Shown one piece after another: positions 32,986-60,723 of a DNA stretch of 64,000 bases (positions are counted from its first letter, which is position 1; each line of letters begins with the position of its first letter). The stretch covers positions 28,605,916 to 28,669,915 of the forward strand of contig OZ012698.1 in assembly GCA_963942565.1 (NCBI GenBank), given 5' to 3'. This DNA comes from Maea johnstoni. Lineage: Eukaryota > Annelida > Polychaeta > Spionida > Magelonidae. The notes beneath the pieces were generated by a model that worked only from the letters and a program-made list of their open reading frames with translations, did not search any database and was not told the origin of the DNA. The position numbers and the translations under genes are program-made.

Positions 32986-33672
32986 ATTCTAGCGTGTATA
33001 TAACTCATACTAGCCTACATTGGGCTAAAGATAAAAAGTTGTAACAATGGTTACAAAAATTGCTAAAAATATGTCTACCCATAACATAAATGGCTTGTTG
33101 TCAGTCAAATATTTATTACTATGGTATTTATGTTGTAATAATCTATCATGTATCATTGTAAACAAGAACAAAACCACATAGAGGTATTAATACTGGAATT
33201 TTTTTTTTTTTACTTTCTTTTCATTAATTTTTCATCCAATTCGTTAAAATCCTGTAGCTCTTTTCTTGATCTTTGTTCATTTACGATTAATATTGCTACT
33301 ATCTGAAATTAAGGTAATTTTCCCTTTTCATATTTAATTTTCTATTTTTTTTTTTTTTTGAAAAATCATTATATTATATCACCCTTTTGTTCAAGGGAAA
33401 ATAACTTTTGATAATTTTTCTTGGGATAAGTCTACCCTAATCTCAAATAATCTTGAGATAATACCTACTTAAACCGTATATACCTCTTATGTTTGTCTTG
33501 TCTTACTCTGGATCAAGAATAATCCTGATTTGTTTTCTAAATGTTGCATACTGTTTAATGCAATTGTTACCTGTTACATGTTTTTTGTTTTTTGGTAAAA
33601 CAGTTCTGGCAGCTGGCTTGTCATTGCATCTATTGAACCTATACTTTACACCTGGCTGAAGGTATTAAGTAC

Positions 33673-34710
33673 TTGAATATTATCTCTGGTAACGTGAGGG
33701 GAATCAGGGATCGGAACAAACGTGGCGATATGTGGTTATTATTCCAAAAAATGAAAGCTGATATTATTTGTCTCCAAGAGACTCACCTTATAGATCAAGA
33801 TCTAAACCAACTGAAACTAGAATGGAATGTTGAGTTTTTTCTATCAGGAAATTCTAGTAATTCAAAAGGGGTAGCCATTATCCTAAATAACACCTTTGAG
33901 TATGAAGTATCAGACAAAATAATTGATAGGGAAGGCAGGTTCATTATCCTAAAGATACTAGTAAATAATTTGATCCCACTCCAAATAGTCAATCTATATG
34001 GTTCCAACCAAGACAATCCCGAATGGTTCAAAAATTTATTTCTAAATGTAGATAGACAAAACTCGGACTTTGTGGTATTCACTGGAGACTGGAACACCAC
34101 TCTTAGTGAGAAAGATACTTATAATTATCAATTTCAAAGAAATTTAAAATCCAGGACAGAAATAAATAACTATATAATTAAAAATAAATATATTGACATA
34201 TGGAGAGAACAACATAAAGATGAAAGAAGATTTACATGGGGAACAAAGAATCCCTTTAAAAGAGCCAGGCTAGATTATTTTATAATATCAGAGAGTATGC
34301 TATCATTTGCACCTAAAACGGAAATAAATAATGCTTATAGAAGCGACCATAATATAATAACTTTAACAGTAAACATAAATTCCCATCCAAGAGGAAAGAG
34401 CTCATGGAAATTTAATAATAATCTATTACAAAATACTGACTACATAAATTCAATAAAAAACATAATTAATCTAGCTAAACATACTTACGCCCTACCTGTT
34501 TACTCCCAGGATTTTATCGATAATGATCAGGGCAAATTATTAGAAATAACTATAGATCACGATTTATTCCTAAATACTCTACTATGCCAAATAAGAGGTG
34601 AAACAATTAGATTTTCTAAACAACTAACTAGAAACAGAAACCAAGAAGAAAAAGATCTATTAACCAAGATAACTAAATTAGAGAAAGAAGTGGATAATGA
34701 AACCCCGTAG
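33673..34710 (+). CDS. LINE ORF2, endonuclease part
   Basis: First part of the LINE polyprotein. Apurinic-endonuclease motifs are in order: SGNVRGI near the start, LQETHL (about residue 35), FTGDWN (about 137), RLDYFIIS (about 198) and RSDHNII (about 222). This enzyme nicks target DNA to prime reverse transcription. No ATG precedes the conserved start in frame: a TGA lies at 33634 and the frame opens at TTG 33673, so the initiator is lost or not AUG. The frame ends at a premature TAG after a C run near 34703. The next frame (from 34707) continues the same protein, so this is a single-base frameshift. Confidence 0.9.
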   Translation: MNIISGNVRGIRDRNKRGDMWLLFQKMKADIICLQETHLIDQDLNQLKLEWNVEFFLSGNSSNSKGVAIILNNTFEYEVSDKIIDREGRFIILKILVNNLIPLQIVNLYGSNQDNPEWFKNLFLNVDRQNSDFVVFTGDWNTTLSEKDTYNYQFQRNLKSRTEINNYIIKNKYIDIWREQHKDERRFTWGTKNPFKRARLDYFIISESMLSFAPKTEINNAYRSDHNIITLTVNINSHPRGKSSWKFNNNLLQNTDYINSIKNIINLAKHTYALPVYSQDFIDNDQGKLLEITIDHDLFLNTLLCQIRGETIRFSKQLTRNRNQEEKDLLTKITKLEKEVDNETP

Positions 34711-36656
34711 ATAAGTTAAAATTAAATAATCTAGAAGAAAGTAAAGTTAAACTTGAACAAATCAGAGAAGATAAATTAAAAGGCCATCAGATCAGATCTA
34801 GATATCAACATATAAAAGACTGGGAAAAACCCTCTAAATACTTTTTAAATTTAGAAAAGAAATATTTCCTTAATAAAAATATTGCCGAATTAAAAGATAA
34901 AAATGATAAAACAATAAGTAATCCAAATAAAATTCTTAAAATGCAGGAAGATTTCTACACTGATCTATTCTCTACTAAGAATGTAAATATTACACAACAT
35001 ACTAGATATAGCCACTTCTTAAAAAATATTCCTACCTTGACAGATAATACTAGGTTAGAGATAAATAAATTATTAAACATAAACGAATTAGAAGAGGCAA
35101 TTAAGACAAGCAAAAATAATAAAGCCCCTGGCCCTGATGGTTTTTCAAATGAATTTTTTAAGCTTTTCATGCCAGAACTCAAACACTGGTTATTCAGAGT
35201 ATATATTGAAGCCATAGATCGAGATTATCTAAATAATTTAATCCTAGAGGGTACAATAACATGTATTCCTAAAGGGGGAAAAGATAGAAATTCCTTAAAA
35301 AATTGGCGCCCCTTAACCCTCTTGAATTCTATATACAAATTTTTTTCAACAATTATCTCAAACAGGATAAAAAAAACCCTTGGTTCTATAATAGATCCAG
35401 ATCAAACTGGCTTCATTTCCAAAAGATTCCTAGGTGAAAATACACGACTATTATTAGATACCTTAACTTATTGTGAACAGAACTCTGTGGGGGGTTTAAT
35501 AATCGTAGTCGACTATGGAAAAGCTTTTGATACGATTGAATGGCCCTTCATAGAGTACTGTTTAGATTTATTTGGATATGGAAATTTTATTATAAATGCA
35601 GTTAAATTACTTCAAAAAAATTCATATTCCAAAATCGAACAAAATGGTCATTTTTCTGACAAAATTACACTCTCAAGAGGTTGCCGACAAGGTGACCCCA
35701 TATCGACATACCTTTTTGTTATATGTGCTGAGGTTCTTTCTCACGTTATCAGAGAGAATAAAGACATCAGAGGGTTAATGATAGGAGACACAGAATTCAA
35801 ACTATCAACCTATGCTGATGATACAACCCTATTTCTTAAAGAAGATAGAGATTCTATGAGATGTATACTTGATGTACTAAGATGGTTCAACAAAATTTCC
35901 GGATTAGCTATCAACAAAGAAAAGGCAAAAGTCATTAAAATTGGGGCCTCACGGGACAGAAGGATACCTTGGGAAGGACAATTTGGCTTAAAATGGGACT
36001 ACAAGTTTGAAGTGCTTGGAATTAATTATGATGTTTTCAACTTGGAAAATATCACAGAGTTAAATTTAAGTATAAAAATCAACAAAATTAAAAAATTAAT
36101 AAGAACTTGGAGTACTAGAAAACTCACTCCTTATGGTAAAGTCACGATTGTCAAATCCCTCTTACTTTCGAAAATAACACACATCCTTCTGTCCCTACCA
36201 AGTCCTAAAGCTCAAACGATTAAAAGCATTGAACAAATTTTCATATCCTTTATATGGAATGACAAGCCAGCTAAATTTAGTAAAGCCATTCTAGAAGCTG
36301 AGATAGCGAATGGTGGTTTAAAATTACATGATCTATCAACCTTTGATAAGGCACTTAAGTTAGGATGGCTTAAACGATATTTATGTTCACAAGGTAAATG
36401 GAAAGTATTCCTAGACATGGAAAACTTCCATGAAATATTTAATTTTGGTATTGATTTTGTTGAAAGAATGTATGAAGTAATTGATATTCCCTTTTGGAAA
36501 GACGTACTAGGAAGTCTAAAAATATTATTAAAAAGTGACACCTGTAATACTCTGCACAATGTATGCACCACACCGCTATGGTACAATAATTTACTAAAAT
36601 TACCTTTAAAAAATCAATGGTTAAAAAACGGTGTAACCTTAATAGGGGATTATTAA
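34707..36656 (+). CDS. LINE ORF2, reverse transcriptase part
   Basis: Continues the polyprotein after the frameshift near 34705. It starts with a Lys-rich linker, then has reverse-transcriptase motifs in order: KAPGPDGFSNEFF, CIPKGGKD with NWRPLTLLNS, GFISKRFLGENTRL, VDYGKAFDTIEW, SRGCRQGDPIS and the catalytic YADD (near 35812). Motif F/B wording such as RFLGEN and RQGDP is typical of L1/Tx1-type enzymes. It is followed by the thumb and a linker with WSTRKLTPYGK. The frame stops at TAA 36654-36656, where the protein continues in the frame open from about 36617: a second frameshift. Confidence 0.95.
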   Translation, partial: VDKLKLNNLEESKVKLEQIREDKLKGHQIRSRYQHIKDWEKPSKYFLNLEKKYFLNKNIAELKDKNDKTISNPNKILKMQEDFYTDLFSTKNVNITQHTRYSHFLKNIPTLTDNTRLEINKLLNINELEEAIKTSKNNKAPGPDGFSNEFFKLFMPELKHWLFRVYIEAIDRDYLNNLILEGTITCIPKGGKDRNSLKNWRPLTLLNSIYKFFSTIISNRIKKTLGSIIDPDQTGFISKRFLGENTRLLLDTLTYCEQNSVGGLIIVVDYGKAFDTIEWPFIEYCLDLFGYGNFIINAVKLLQKNSYSKIEQNGHFSDKITLSRGCRQGDPISTYLFVICAEVLSHVIRENKDIRGLMIGDTEFKLSTYADDTTLFLKEDRDSMRCILDVLRWFNKISGLAINKEKAKVIKIGASRDRRIPWEGQFGLKWDYKFEVLGINYDVFNLENITELNLSIKINKIKKLIRTWSTRKLTPYGKVTIVKSLLLSKITHILLSLPSPKAQTIKSIEQIFISFIWNDKPAKFSKAILEAEIANGGLKLHDLSTFDKALKLGWLKRYLCSQGKWKVFLDMENFHEIFNFGIDFVERMYEVIDIPFWKDVLGSLKILLKSDTCNTLHNVCTTPLWYNNLLKLPLKNQWLKNGVTLIGDY

Positions 36657-37459
36657 CAGAAAACTGTAGAATAATGCCGATTGAAAACTTCAAAGAAACT
36701 TTTAATATTAAAACAAACTTTTTAGAATACGGAGGCTTCATTTTGACAATAAAAAACTACATTGACAATTTAGAAATACCCACTAGAAACTTAACAAGGC
36801 CAGTCAATAGCCTCCTTAACATAGTTCTAAACAGAGATGCATCTGGGGTATCAAACCTTTACAAATCTATTCATAAAACAAATCCTGCTATCACTCAAAA
36901 TATTTGTACAAAATAGTATGACAAATCTGGCATTATTTTACATCCCCAGGACATTAAACGTTCCTTCACAGTCACAAATAGACAAATTGATGACTCCTAC
37001 TTACGATATACTCAATTTAGAACTCTGCATTACAGATATTTTACAAATGATCTGTTTGTTAAATGCAAAATACAGTCTGATGACACATGTTCTGTTTGTA
37101 ATAGTGCTAAGGATAGTAATCACCACATGCTACTTGAATGTATACCTACTCAAAATCTATGGTCTGCTGTGGAAAACTGGATCAGACAAATTTGTCATAA
37201 TGATTACAACTTATCAGACAGAAGGAAAATAATTGGTGATTTAGAGAATAAAGACTGCATTAACATTATAATTTTAAATACCAAAAAGGTCTTGTACCTT
37301 TGCAAACTAGACAAAAGAATTCCACACATATCCCAGGTAAAATCAAACGTCAGAAAGGTATTTAATCACGATCTATACAAGTATTCAATCAATAACAAAC
37401 AAACGCTTTTTGAGAAAAAATGGTCTTTATTATTAGATTTCTTTCAATACAATCATTAA
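36617..37459 (+). pseudogene. LINE ORF2, C-terminal part
   Basis: The last third of the LINE protein, in the frame open from 36617, is interrupted by one in-frame TAG at 36914-36916. After that stop the same frame runs on through YTQFRTLHYRYF and a CCHC segment, CSVCNSAKDSNHHMLLEC (about 37091-37140), the usual C-terminal cysteine-histidine motif of L1/Tx1 proteins. It ends at TAA 37457-37459 with DFFQYNH. About 250 bp of 3' untranslated sequence and an A-rich tail follow. Confidence 0.88.
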
Positions 37460-37726
37460 GATGCTTTTCAATTGATTTTTTCACAACATATTCATAATCT
37501 GTTTCAACTCAATCATTAATAATACATGCTCTGTACTTCAATTCCATTGTTTTTGTTTGTATTCTTCACAATACCATAAATACCAAACCTCTTTTTGTCA
37601 AAGCCAAAATTATGCTTTGCTCCAGTGTACTGTATAATGCTACAACAATATTTGTAATTTGCTATGACTTTTCTTTTATGCCAGAACTGAATAAAAAATA
37701 TACAAAAATAAAAAGTAGAGTATTAT

Positions 37727-38336
37727 TTGTAAAAAGGTTGAATAGAAATAATTCAGCCAAATTAGAAAAAAATGAAAGTGTAGATTTCTGAGAATTCGAC
37801 GAGCGCAGAGGGGAAATTTACTGAATGACTCTCATGACTGGTGTTTAGTCATATCACAAATGAAGGAGTCTTTCTCCAATTGAACCCCCCCACCCCAGAT
37901 GCATGTATCGCAATTACGCTAACATCAATCAAGCATAGTGGGCAAAAGTTCTTCCCCTCATCCCCAGGGTGTTCACATTGTTAAACCTCTCCAAAAGGTA
38001 AAATATATTCCTTAAATGTTTGAAAATGCAAGAGGTCCGTTCAATCTTGCGACCAAAAAATAGGACAATGTGGCCATCACCAAATCCGATTTTGCATATC
38101 ATAATCTATAGGAAATATTGCGTTTCACTTAAGATTTCACATTTACTCTATAATGTTTTGCTATATCTCGTATGAGATTATTATTATTTTTTTATATCTC
38201 TTATGAAAATCTTATTTTTAGCTCTCTGCAGTTGACTCCTGGTGGTGTTTTCATAAATAATTTTGTGATGCGCCACCAGTGTCACTTTTCGGAACTACAT
38301 TGAACCCCCCCTTCTCAAATCCTGGATCCGCCCCTG
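37727..38336. other. Intergenic, with a lone hAT-like terminus
   Basis: 38321-38336 reads CCTGGATCCGCCCCTG, the complement of CAGGGGCGGATCCAGG, a terminus common in hAT-type elements of many animals (family knowledge, not searched). No convincing partner end was found upstream. C-run sequences (TTGAACCCCCC) at 37885 and 38300 may mark the eroded element. Confidence 0.45.
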
Positions 38337-38525
38337 CTAGGGTTAGGGTTAGAGTTAGGGTTAGGAATCAGGTCCAGGGATAGGGTTAGGGCTAGTGTGA
38401 GGGTTAGGTAACCCTAACCCGGGACCTGATTCCTAGCCCTAACCCTAAATCCTAGGTTTAGGGTTAGGTTAAGGTTTAGGAATCAGGTCCAGGGTTAGGG
38501 TTAGGGCTAGTGTTAGGGTTGAGTA
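38337..38525. repeat. Interstitial TTAGGG-like block, inverted in part
   Basis: Many TTAGGG units with variants (TTAGAG, CTAGTG), first in the G-strand sense, then a CCCTAACCC stretch (38408-38455), then G-strand again. GGAATCAGGTCC and its complement alternate within it. TTAGGG is the ancestral animal telomere repeat. The block sits exactly where duplication copy 2 resumes. Confidence 0.85.
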
Positions 38526-38885
38526 GCCCTGCCTTCGCCATGTCAAAACATTTCAACAGCGGAAAAGTAAAAATGGAGATTTCAACCAATCGAATGGAAA
38601 TATCAACAACGGCAACAACAACAACAATAGAAATAATAATAATAATGATAATAATAATAATGATATTTATGGTGATAATAATAATAATTATGATATCTGG
38701 GACCTCGTGGTATAATCGCTGTCACCAAATCATTTTAATATTTTTAGATTAGTATGTAGAATTTGATTGTAGGTATATGGTCTTTAAGTTCATATTGCTT
38801 GACTGATTGACTCGCAATCCTCGGGTATAAAAGGGCGCATTCATGCAAGCATTTGAACAAAGCATTAGTTCACATACTGCACAGT

Positions 38886-39121
38886 TTAACCCATTTACAT
38901 CTGAAGTGCACGCATGGTCCGACAACTTTAAAAATATCTCATGAAATACAAAAACATCTTATAAACGAAAGCAAGGTTGTGAAAATATTTTAAGAAAAAA
39001 TGCTCATTAGATCTAGAAAATTATCTACAACGTTCCTTCAAATACCTTGTAAAAACCTTCCCTGTTAAAAAGTTATTAGCATAAGCATTGTAGATCCTGG
39101 CGAGAATTTCCGGAGGGTTAA
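38886..39121 (+). mobile_element. MITE-B copy, complete ends
   Basis: TTAACCCATTTACATC to CCGGAGGGTTAA, TTAA at both borders. Core motifs are diverged (GAAAATATTTTAAG / CTTCAAATACC). Its left part is also found in duplication copy 1 at about 3310-3390, so this insertion predates the duplication. Confidence 0.75.
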
Positions 39122-40470
39122 AAAGGTTTGGTGGAGGGACTCGCAGTGTCTATGCAGAGCGCATTGGTATTGAAATCAAAGACATGATATACGTAGGTGG
39201 GGACACATCCTTCAAAACTTGTGAAAAGAAATGTTCATAGCATCCTTAAAATTGAGACTCTATTGACAAAAGTGTTAAGTGACCTTTTGCCTGGCTTTCG
39301 GGAGAATACAAATACGACTAGATCGGTGAAGAAAAGTCGACTGCGTGTGACATGGCGGCTAAATCCGCTTATAAGAGGGAAAGGTGATCAGATACAGGGA
39401 CTACTAGCATTTAAATGTGTATCATATAAAAATATAATGCTTTATTGGATGAATAAATTTGAAAAAAAATTTTTTTAGTGAAATAAAAAAAGATCTACGT
39501 AAGCTCATGTAAAAATACTATCGCACACAACTTCAAGGCACAAATGGAACACTGCAATTCTTTAAAAGAGTTCTATTGAATATCAAGAATATTTACATCT
39601 GCCCGTTAACTAATTGTGGCACGTAGATATTACATGGAGAATGATTTTCCTTTAAAGGTAAATGAATTCCCTTTAAGGATAACTCCCTATTCTTAAAAGG
39701 AAATTCGATTTCATTCTATGGAAATTCAATTTCCTTTATAACGAAAATTCGTGATGAATATACCGGTACTAAGGACAAGTCAGTCTAATATCCTTTTAAG
39801 GAAATTCAATAGCTTTTAGAGAAAATTGAACCCCCGTTATCGGAAATTAAGTGTGTAGTGGAAATCCATGTTCCTAAAAAGTAAATTCGAGAATTCAACT
39901 GAATTTTTCTTTAAAGAAATCCATTTTGAATACCTTAACAGATAGTCAGAAATGAATCACGAATATTCCATTTCGGCTTGCCATACACGGAACCCCTTTA
40001 AAATCAGCGATGGTTTGAATACATCAACCGCATTTTTAATGCAATGGCATCGAAATGTGCTTATATGATTTGGTTTGATAACATCTATAAGTGTATGTAT
40101 ATAAAGGAGGGATCTATCCTTCAAACCAAGACTGACATTGAAACATTGATAGTGCTTCAAGAATGTTCCGATGAGCTCTTAATGTGGCTTGTGTGGTTAG
40201 TTTGTGAATATAAGGTCATTTTGAGATGTTCACACATGCTAAAGCCTACATATTTCCCCTCCTCATCTGACCAATTTTTAAATGTCTAGACAATCACTCA
40301 GCAGAGTGAAAGACCATCTGTTACAAAAGTTCCCATAGGCTTGAGTGCACAAGCAGAAAAAGTTCTTGGCCTTTTCTCCATATCGAATTTCAGTAAAACA
40401 TTGTGGGTTCAAACTTTGGGTATCAAATGTTAACGGATTTACCAGAAATTTGGCTTGGTTATAGCTGCGG

Positions 40471-40663
<193 letters not shown>

Positions 40664-41339
40664 TGCACACATGTGTTTAGTTATAACGTTATGGCACCTT
40701 AAAATTGAAAAACGCTCTTTTTTCAAAAAAATCGGAAAGAAATGGTTTTAACATTTGAACAAAAAATTACAAATTAGAATAAAAGCTATGATACCAAGGG
40801 GAAAACCAAACAAAGCAATAGTGCATGCTCTTTTATTTTTTATCTTTATTTTCCAGACTGTGGCATTTATATCTCAAGCCGAGGAATGTGATGACCATTG
40901 ATCAAGTTAAAAGTAGCATTTATCAAATTCCCACCAATGTTGCCACTTCTTTTCTAAAAAAAACAACAACTTAAAAAACACTGAAAAGATATAAATAAAG
41001 ATAGCCGTTTCCGCAGCAGATCTTAGTTCATCTTTAGAAGTTTTTATTCATCTAAGGTTCATCTTTTGATCCAAGTCCCCTGTTAAATTGGAAAGTGAAA
41101 CTTATTAATTCTGTTATTTATCTATTGAAAAACGGTATATGTGTGTTACCATTGAGCATACAAATTTTCCTAGAATATATTTAGAATAAAAGTAAAGCTT
41201 AAAAATTGTTTTAGTGCTAGAAAAAATCAGATGAAAGCAGGGATATATCTCCAGTGAAAGAGAAGCAATGCTTGTTCAACCACTGGCTCAGCCCAGTGGA
41301 GCAAGTGTAATGTGCTGCCACCTACTGAGAATACATTGC

Positions 41340-41480
41340 ATAACAAAGTCTCGCGCCTCGAGATTAACCGCGAGAGGATTCGCCATATTGGGCTGGAGCT
41401 TTAGAGGAGCTTTGTCTAGTTAGAAGGAGGCTTTTGATTTGCAGTGTCGTGGTCATTTATTGACCATAATCAAGGGATGC
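41340..41480 (+). promoter_or_regulatory. Putative cullin-4 promoter / 5' UTR
   Basis: A short GC-richer patch just ahead of the coding start. It contains an inverted pair TCTCGCG (41349) / CGCGAGA (41369), resembling the TCTCGCGAGA element found in housekeeping promoters, and CGCCATATTG (41381), resembling a YY1-type site. No TATA box is evident. An in-frame TAG at 41421 lies upstream of ATG 41481. The transcription start cannot be fixed from sequence. Confidence 0.45.
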
Positions 41481-57415
<15,935 letters not shown>

Positions 57416-57514
57416 GACTATCAACTCTTATCTGTGACTGTTTATCATGATAAAGACATGTCTTCTGCTGCCTGCTACACTCGCCAACTACCAGAAACAC
57501 CGGAATGCCATCAT

Positions 57515-57775
57515 GCGCCACCTAGTGGACAAAAGTAGAACTACCGTTATCAACCAGTGATTATTTGTGCAACAAGATATTTTGAAGGACACCCACCTCT
57601 GCTGTCAACTTCTCGAAGAGGAAACTTTCTGCTTGATGAGCCACCACGTGCCACCTAGTGGACCAAAGTAGAACTACGGTTATCACCCTGTGAGTTTTTG
57701 TGCAACAAGATATTTTGAAGGACATCCACATCTGCTATCAACTCCAAAAAGAGGAAACTTCCTGATTGATGGAAA
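57515..57775 (+). repeat. 133-bp duplication in the 3' UTR
   Basis: Two copies, with GCCACCTAGTGGAC beginning at 57517 and 57650; roughly 85% alike by eye. Both contain the long conserved block GTGCAACAAGATATTTTGAA. Confidence 0.9.
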
Positions 57776-57912
57776 GAAGACAGTGGAAAATGACAATCTG
57801 CTTCTCATGATGCACAGAAACAAACTTATTTTCTAATGAGAAATGCTCCAGTTGTACGGCTCTTTTATTTTGATGCTTTCTTAACTCTCAGAGTGCTGAC
57901 TGAAAAGTGTCC

Positions 57913-57918
57913 AATAAA
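57913..57918 (+). terminator. Candidate poly(A) signal 1
   Basis: AATAAA about 500 bases after the stop, with T-rich CATATTTTTGTGC about 35 bases on. Other candidates lie at 60196-60201 and 62684-62689. Which is used cannot be told from sequence. Confidence 0.4.
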
Positions 57919-58100
57919 TCAATTGAATGCCCCACTATGGCAGATCATTCATATTTTTGTGCAAGCTTCACCTGCAACTTACTGAGTAATGGAAATTAAA
58001 ATGAAATATCCAGCCCTCTGCTTTTAGGAAAATGTACTTGTTGTCACTGACTGCCATTCAATGCAATGGGACTATGGGAAAGTTTATCAATTAGTGAGGT

Positions 58101-60230
58101 TGAAATGATTGTATTTTGAGACAATGGTATGAGGTAGTAAGCAGTGCAGCGTTGTTATAACAGTGATATTGTGTTACACGAATCCATGTGAGGTCCCCAG
58201 AAACTTTATCCAATTAAGTCTTTAAAATCTTAGATCTGACAAGTTTACTTCTATCCAAAAAATTGCAATCAGGTGTTGCATGCTTTAATTTCTATAAGAG
58301 TAGAATTACATGACTCATTCAATTAGTAATAACAAACACTTATTGATGTAGGTTTTCTGAGAAACAAATTTTGAGAGGATTGTTATTGTCTTTATGATAA
58401 GACTGCAACACCTGAAGTCCTTTTTCCAGTATTGCTGGGTTTTTTCTGTGGATTACCTGAAAATGTCAACTTTCATTCAGTCAGACTCTTTTGGTAAAAA
58501 AGTTGAGAGGTTCGTCTCTTTTGACCTCGGTTAAATAGGAAAAAATATCCGCTCCTTGGTCAAGAGAGTCTTACCAGGGGATTGTATATGGTTCTTGAGA
58601 AATGGTAGGAAAATTGTAGATAATGAAGGTTGCCCTTGTTCACACATAACACACACACACAAGAATGAGATGGAATGTGACGCGCACTGTGTTTATAACG
58701 GTGTGGACGTGTGTGCATTTAGTGTATTTATTCAGTTGAACATCTGTCCCCTTCTGAAGGACTGTTGTTGCACCGCATACGGTACAGTCACAGTTGCACA
58801 CTGACTGAGAAGGATTTTGATTGGTGGATTGATTCACCAGTATAACAGGTTTGTATCATATCATACTCTAAGAATGGCTCATGCTCAGGCTGGTTCACAG
58901 TTTGTAAAGTTGGTTCAACTGTAGTGGGGGACTCTTGGACTGATTTCTGCTACGTCTTTTGTTATTATGGCTTATATGTTGAGGACATGCATGCAATTGA
59001 ACATATATTGAAGAAAAACAACCTAACCTCAAGATCAGCGCACAAATCCAAAGGTATTTTACAAGGAAAGAATATCAATTGTTGTCTTTCTGTTCATTAA
59101 GTAGAGGTTCAGTGAATTCTCATTGATTGCAATGTGGTTTGGGGATATGTTGCCCATGGTCAGTAATAAGATTATTATAAGTACATAGGCATTGGTCACT
59201 CAAAGAGAAAAATGTTGCCCTTCAATCACCAGTTTAATCATAGACATGTGTCTGTAATATTATGCTGGTTGAAACATTAGGGAATGGAAGTGAAGTTAGT
59301 GCCTACAGAGTCAATTTCTAATTTTAAAAGACGACTTTAGTGTTTGGGGGATATGCTATGATAAGGCCACATTTTTAGGAAATATTTTTCAGAAACTACT
59401 TCAACCTTAGGGAACAAATTTCTTTCCAATTATTGGAATAAATGGTTGACAAAATAATTTGTATTTTTCAGACCACCAAGCCTAACTATGTAATCTAAAA
59501 TTAATTGGGAATTTGAATGCTATTTAAAATTCAAATAAATAGTATGAAATACTTATTTATCATCTTATAAAGGACAAAGTATGAGACTTGTGTATGGGTA
59601 TTTCCTGTAAAGATTTGAATCCAAATATTTGAAACTTAAGGGACACAACTTCTTTTTTGCTGAATGTGAAGAACATCTTTATTTTGAATATTCTTCAAAT
59701 ATTTTCTTATATTGTTCAAGAATTTGCATAAGTCTTGTCAAAATGCCAGGGTTAGTAATAGGTGATGATAGTACCAGACCAGCCTGTAGCGCATATTGTA
59801 CAGATTTTTTGTTTGCTACTGCGAGTGTGAGACATTCTTAGTTCCTATATCTGCTTACTATCTGTGGGATAACTAGCATTCTATCTCCTTCTCTCTATCT
59901 CTGTTTTATCATACCCCCAACCCATCCTCCTTCCAAGTTGAACACTCACTCAGCCACCTATAGGGCAAATTAAAAACCACCTCTCAGATTCTGTTGTCTT
60001 TGAAACTTAGCAGTACCTCAATTATAAGCAAGATTTGTAAACCAACCGAGTGGTTACTATTCTAAGTTTTATATAACAGTAATGAATGTTGCAGTAAGAT
60101 TTAGAGCAACATTTAGAATTATTCAAGGATTTTTCCTTGGGCTAATATAATTTTATTGAAATATTCCTGGATATCTGTTCATTTCTGTAATTTATAATAA
60201 ACACCGATATTCATATGATGTAGGTTATCT
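58101..60230. other. 3' flank / possible long 3' UTR
   Basis: AT-rich, largely unique, no second gene recognised on either strand. A second AATAAA lies at 60196. Short open frames at 58556 and 59629 lack any support. Confidence 0.5.
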
Positions 60231-60231
60231 C

Positions 60232-60446
60232 TTAGCTGCCTAGAGCTTGCCTTGGTAATTGTTATCAGGACCTATAATACTTATGAAAATAGCATTAGAA
60301 TTGCACTAACTGGCAAAATATTTCAAGGCGAGTTGTATATTAGGTTGTGACCAACATTTCTTCTTCAAATATTTAAAAAAAAAAAATGCTTTTGTTAGAG
60401 AGACATAACCAAAACAATCAGGCCTATTTTAGTGCTACATCTCTTT
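60232..60446 (+). mobile_element. MITE-B copy
   Basis: GGACCTATAATACTTATG, CAAAATATTTCAAGGCGAG, ACATTTCTTCTTCAAATATT and TTTTGTTAGAGAG are in family order. The termini are eroded. Confidence 0.7.
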
Positions 60447-60469
60447 AGGATGACAGGCTTACCTCACTT

Positions 60470-60723
60470 GTATGCAAATATCTTGACCCTTTAATTTTTA
60501 AAAGTTGCTATTAAAATTGACTTCAGTATGTATTATTCTCTTGACAATAACTAAGGTATTTATAATGACTTAACGAAATATTTTACGAAATATTTGAAGG
60601 AGGGTTGTTGTTATCACCCCTATTAATATTTCTCCATCAAATAATTTCCTAATTATGCTTTTGCCTGTAAGATTGCATCACAATTTTTAGGCTGCTTTTG
60701 ACCTCTGTTGATATTAATGGGTG
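60470..60723 (+). mobile_element. MITE-B copy
   Basis: AAATATTTGAAGGAGGGTTG and ATTTCTCCATCAAATAATTT form the core. The right end is GATATTAATGGGTGA. Confidence 0.7.

Larger units (their letters stand above)
31778..37726 (+). mobile_element. Near full-length Tx1/L1-type LINE
   Basis: Bounded by a perfect 14-bp direct repeat AAGTAGAGTATTAT at 31778-31791 and 37713-37726, just after an A-rich 3' tail (AATAAAAAATATACAAAAAT). It contains a G-run and an unrecognised frame near the 5' end, a ~0.8-kb tandemly repeated 5' region, then an APE-type endonuclease, reverse transcriptase and C-terminal CCHC segment. The domain order and motifs match the Tx1 clade of L1-like non-LTR retrotransposons. Two frameshifts and one in-frame stop interrupt the main frame, so this copy is inactive but not old. 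Confidence 0.92.
57416..58100 (+). other. CUL4 3' UTR, proximal part
   Basis: Sequence after the stop. It contains a tandem duplication of about 133 bp (57515-57647 and 57648-57775; shared GCCACCTAGTGGAC, GTGCAACAAGATATTTTGAAG, AGAGGAAACTT). A first polyadenylation hexamer AATAAA lies at 57913-57918. Confidence 0.7.

Noticed and set aside
38337-38525. True chromosome end
   Set aside because: The TTAGGG units are degenerate, change orientation and are followed by a single-copy gene, so the block is interstitial.
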